From Taibaiella helvus_B (GTDB lineage Bacteria; Bacteroidota; Bacteroidia; Chitinophagales; Chitinophagaceae), in assembly GCA_040392805.1 (NCBI GenBank), contig JBEBVI010000256.1, forward strand, positions 1 to 6,307: a DNA stretch of 6,307 nt, written 5' to 3'. The position numbers and the translations under genes were made by a program. This document shows, one piece after another, positions 6,256 to 6,307 of the stretch; the first letter of the stretch is position 1; each line of letters begins with the position of its first letter. Under the pieces are notes generated by a model, which did not search any database, had not been told where the DNA came from, and worked only from the letters and a program-made list of their open reading frames with translations.

Positions 6256-6307
6256 ATGTCATTAACTTTAGATGTTGGTGAAAACACCAACATCGGCGGT
6301 TGCCGTT
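6256..6307 (+). CDS. Possible start of a reading frame running off the window
   Basis: After the osmC-like gene an ATG at 6256 opens a frame MSLTLDVGENTNIGGCR that is still open at the edge, with AAGG at 6241-6244 about 11 bases upstream. I do not recognise the protein. The same bases contain a perfect hairpin, so this may be a coincidence. Confidence 0.2.
   Translation, partial: MSLTLDVGENTNIGGCR
6271..6294. repeat. Perfect 10-bp hairpin downstream of the osmC-like gene
   Basis: GATGTTGGTG (6271-6280), loop AAAA, CACCAACATC (6285-6294). It is placed 31 bases after the stop codon, as a transcript end would be, but no T run follows on either strand. It may be a repeat, a stability hairpin or part of the reading frame described for this stretch. 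Confidence 0.7.

Noticed and set aside
1..6307. CRISPR array, tRNA or rRNA genes, or a defence system
   Set aside because: No spaced exact repeats, no tRNA-like or rRNA-like sequence and no defence-family protein was seen on either strand.

Overview
The window looks like chromosomal DNA from a member of the Bacteroidota, most likely a Chitinophagaceae-type organism. The supports are perfect or near-perfect Bacteroidota -7 promoter boxes (TAnnTTTG) just upstream of four genes, A/T-rich leaders with little Shine-Dalgarno signal, a CcmC/CcmD pair of the Bacteroidota type, and protein sequences typical of that phylum. The genus cannot be fixed from the sequence alone.

Left part (1 to about 915): no intact gene. 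It opens inside a degenerate 21-bp tandem repeat that encodes heptads of the VTSLxKx type and has slipped frame by one base. It is followed by what I read as the decayed N-terminal part of a DDE transposase on the minus strand (about 410-627), then a short non-functional stretch and the hairpin terminator of the next gene.

Middle part (916-3290, all minus strand): ccmC, ccmD and a glutamate dehydrogenase gene run in one direction from a clear promoter at 3329-3358. ccmC and ccmD overlap by 17 bases, and the dehydrogenase follows 49 bases later with no visible promoter of its own. The first two act in cytochrome c maturation (haem handling at the inner membrane). The third links glutamate to 2-oxoglutarate, and its sequence resembles the mitochondrial (animal) type, including a shortened version of the 'antenna' segment.

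Between 3291 and 4158 lies a long intergenic region full of short direct and inverted repeats, some resembling dispersed bacterial intergenic repeats; I see no gene in it.

Right part (4159-6307): an NAD(P)H-dependent FMN reductase-like flavoprotein (+), convergent with a homoserine O-acetyltransferase gene metX (-). metX is divergent from an OsmC-family thiol peroxidase-like gene (+). The metX and osmC promoters face each other with only 13 bp between their -7 boxes, so they probably compete for RNA polymerase. A perfect 10-bp hairpin, inside what may be the start of a further reading frame, closes the window.

Apart from the ccm pair, these are ordinary housekeeping genes. I found no defence system, CRISPR array, RNA gene or intact mobile element. 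The most unusual parts are the heptad-coding repeat, the transposon fossil, the repeat-filled intergenic region, the face-to-face promoters and the eukaryote-like GDH.
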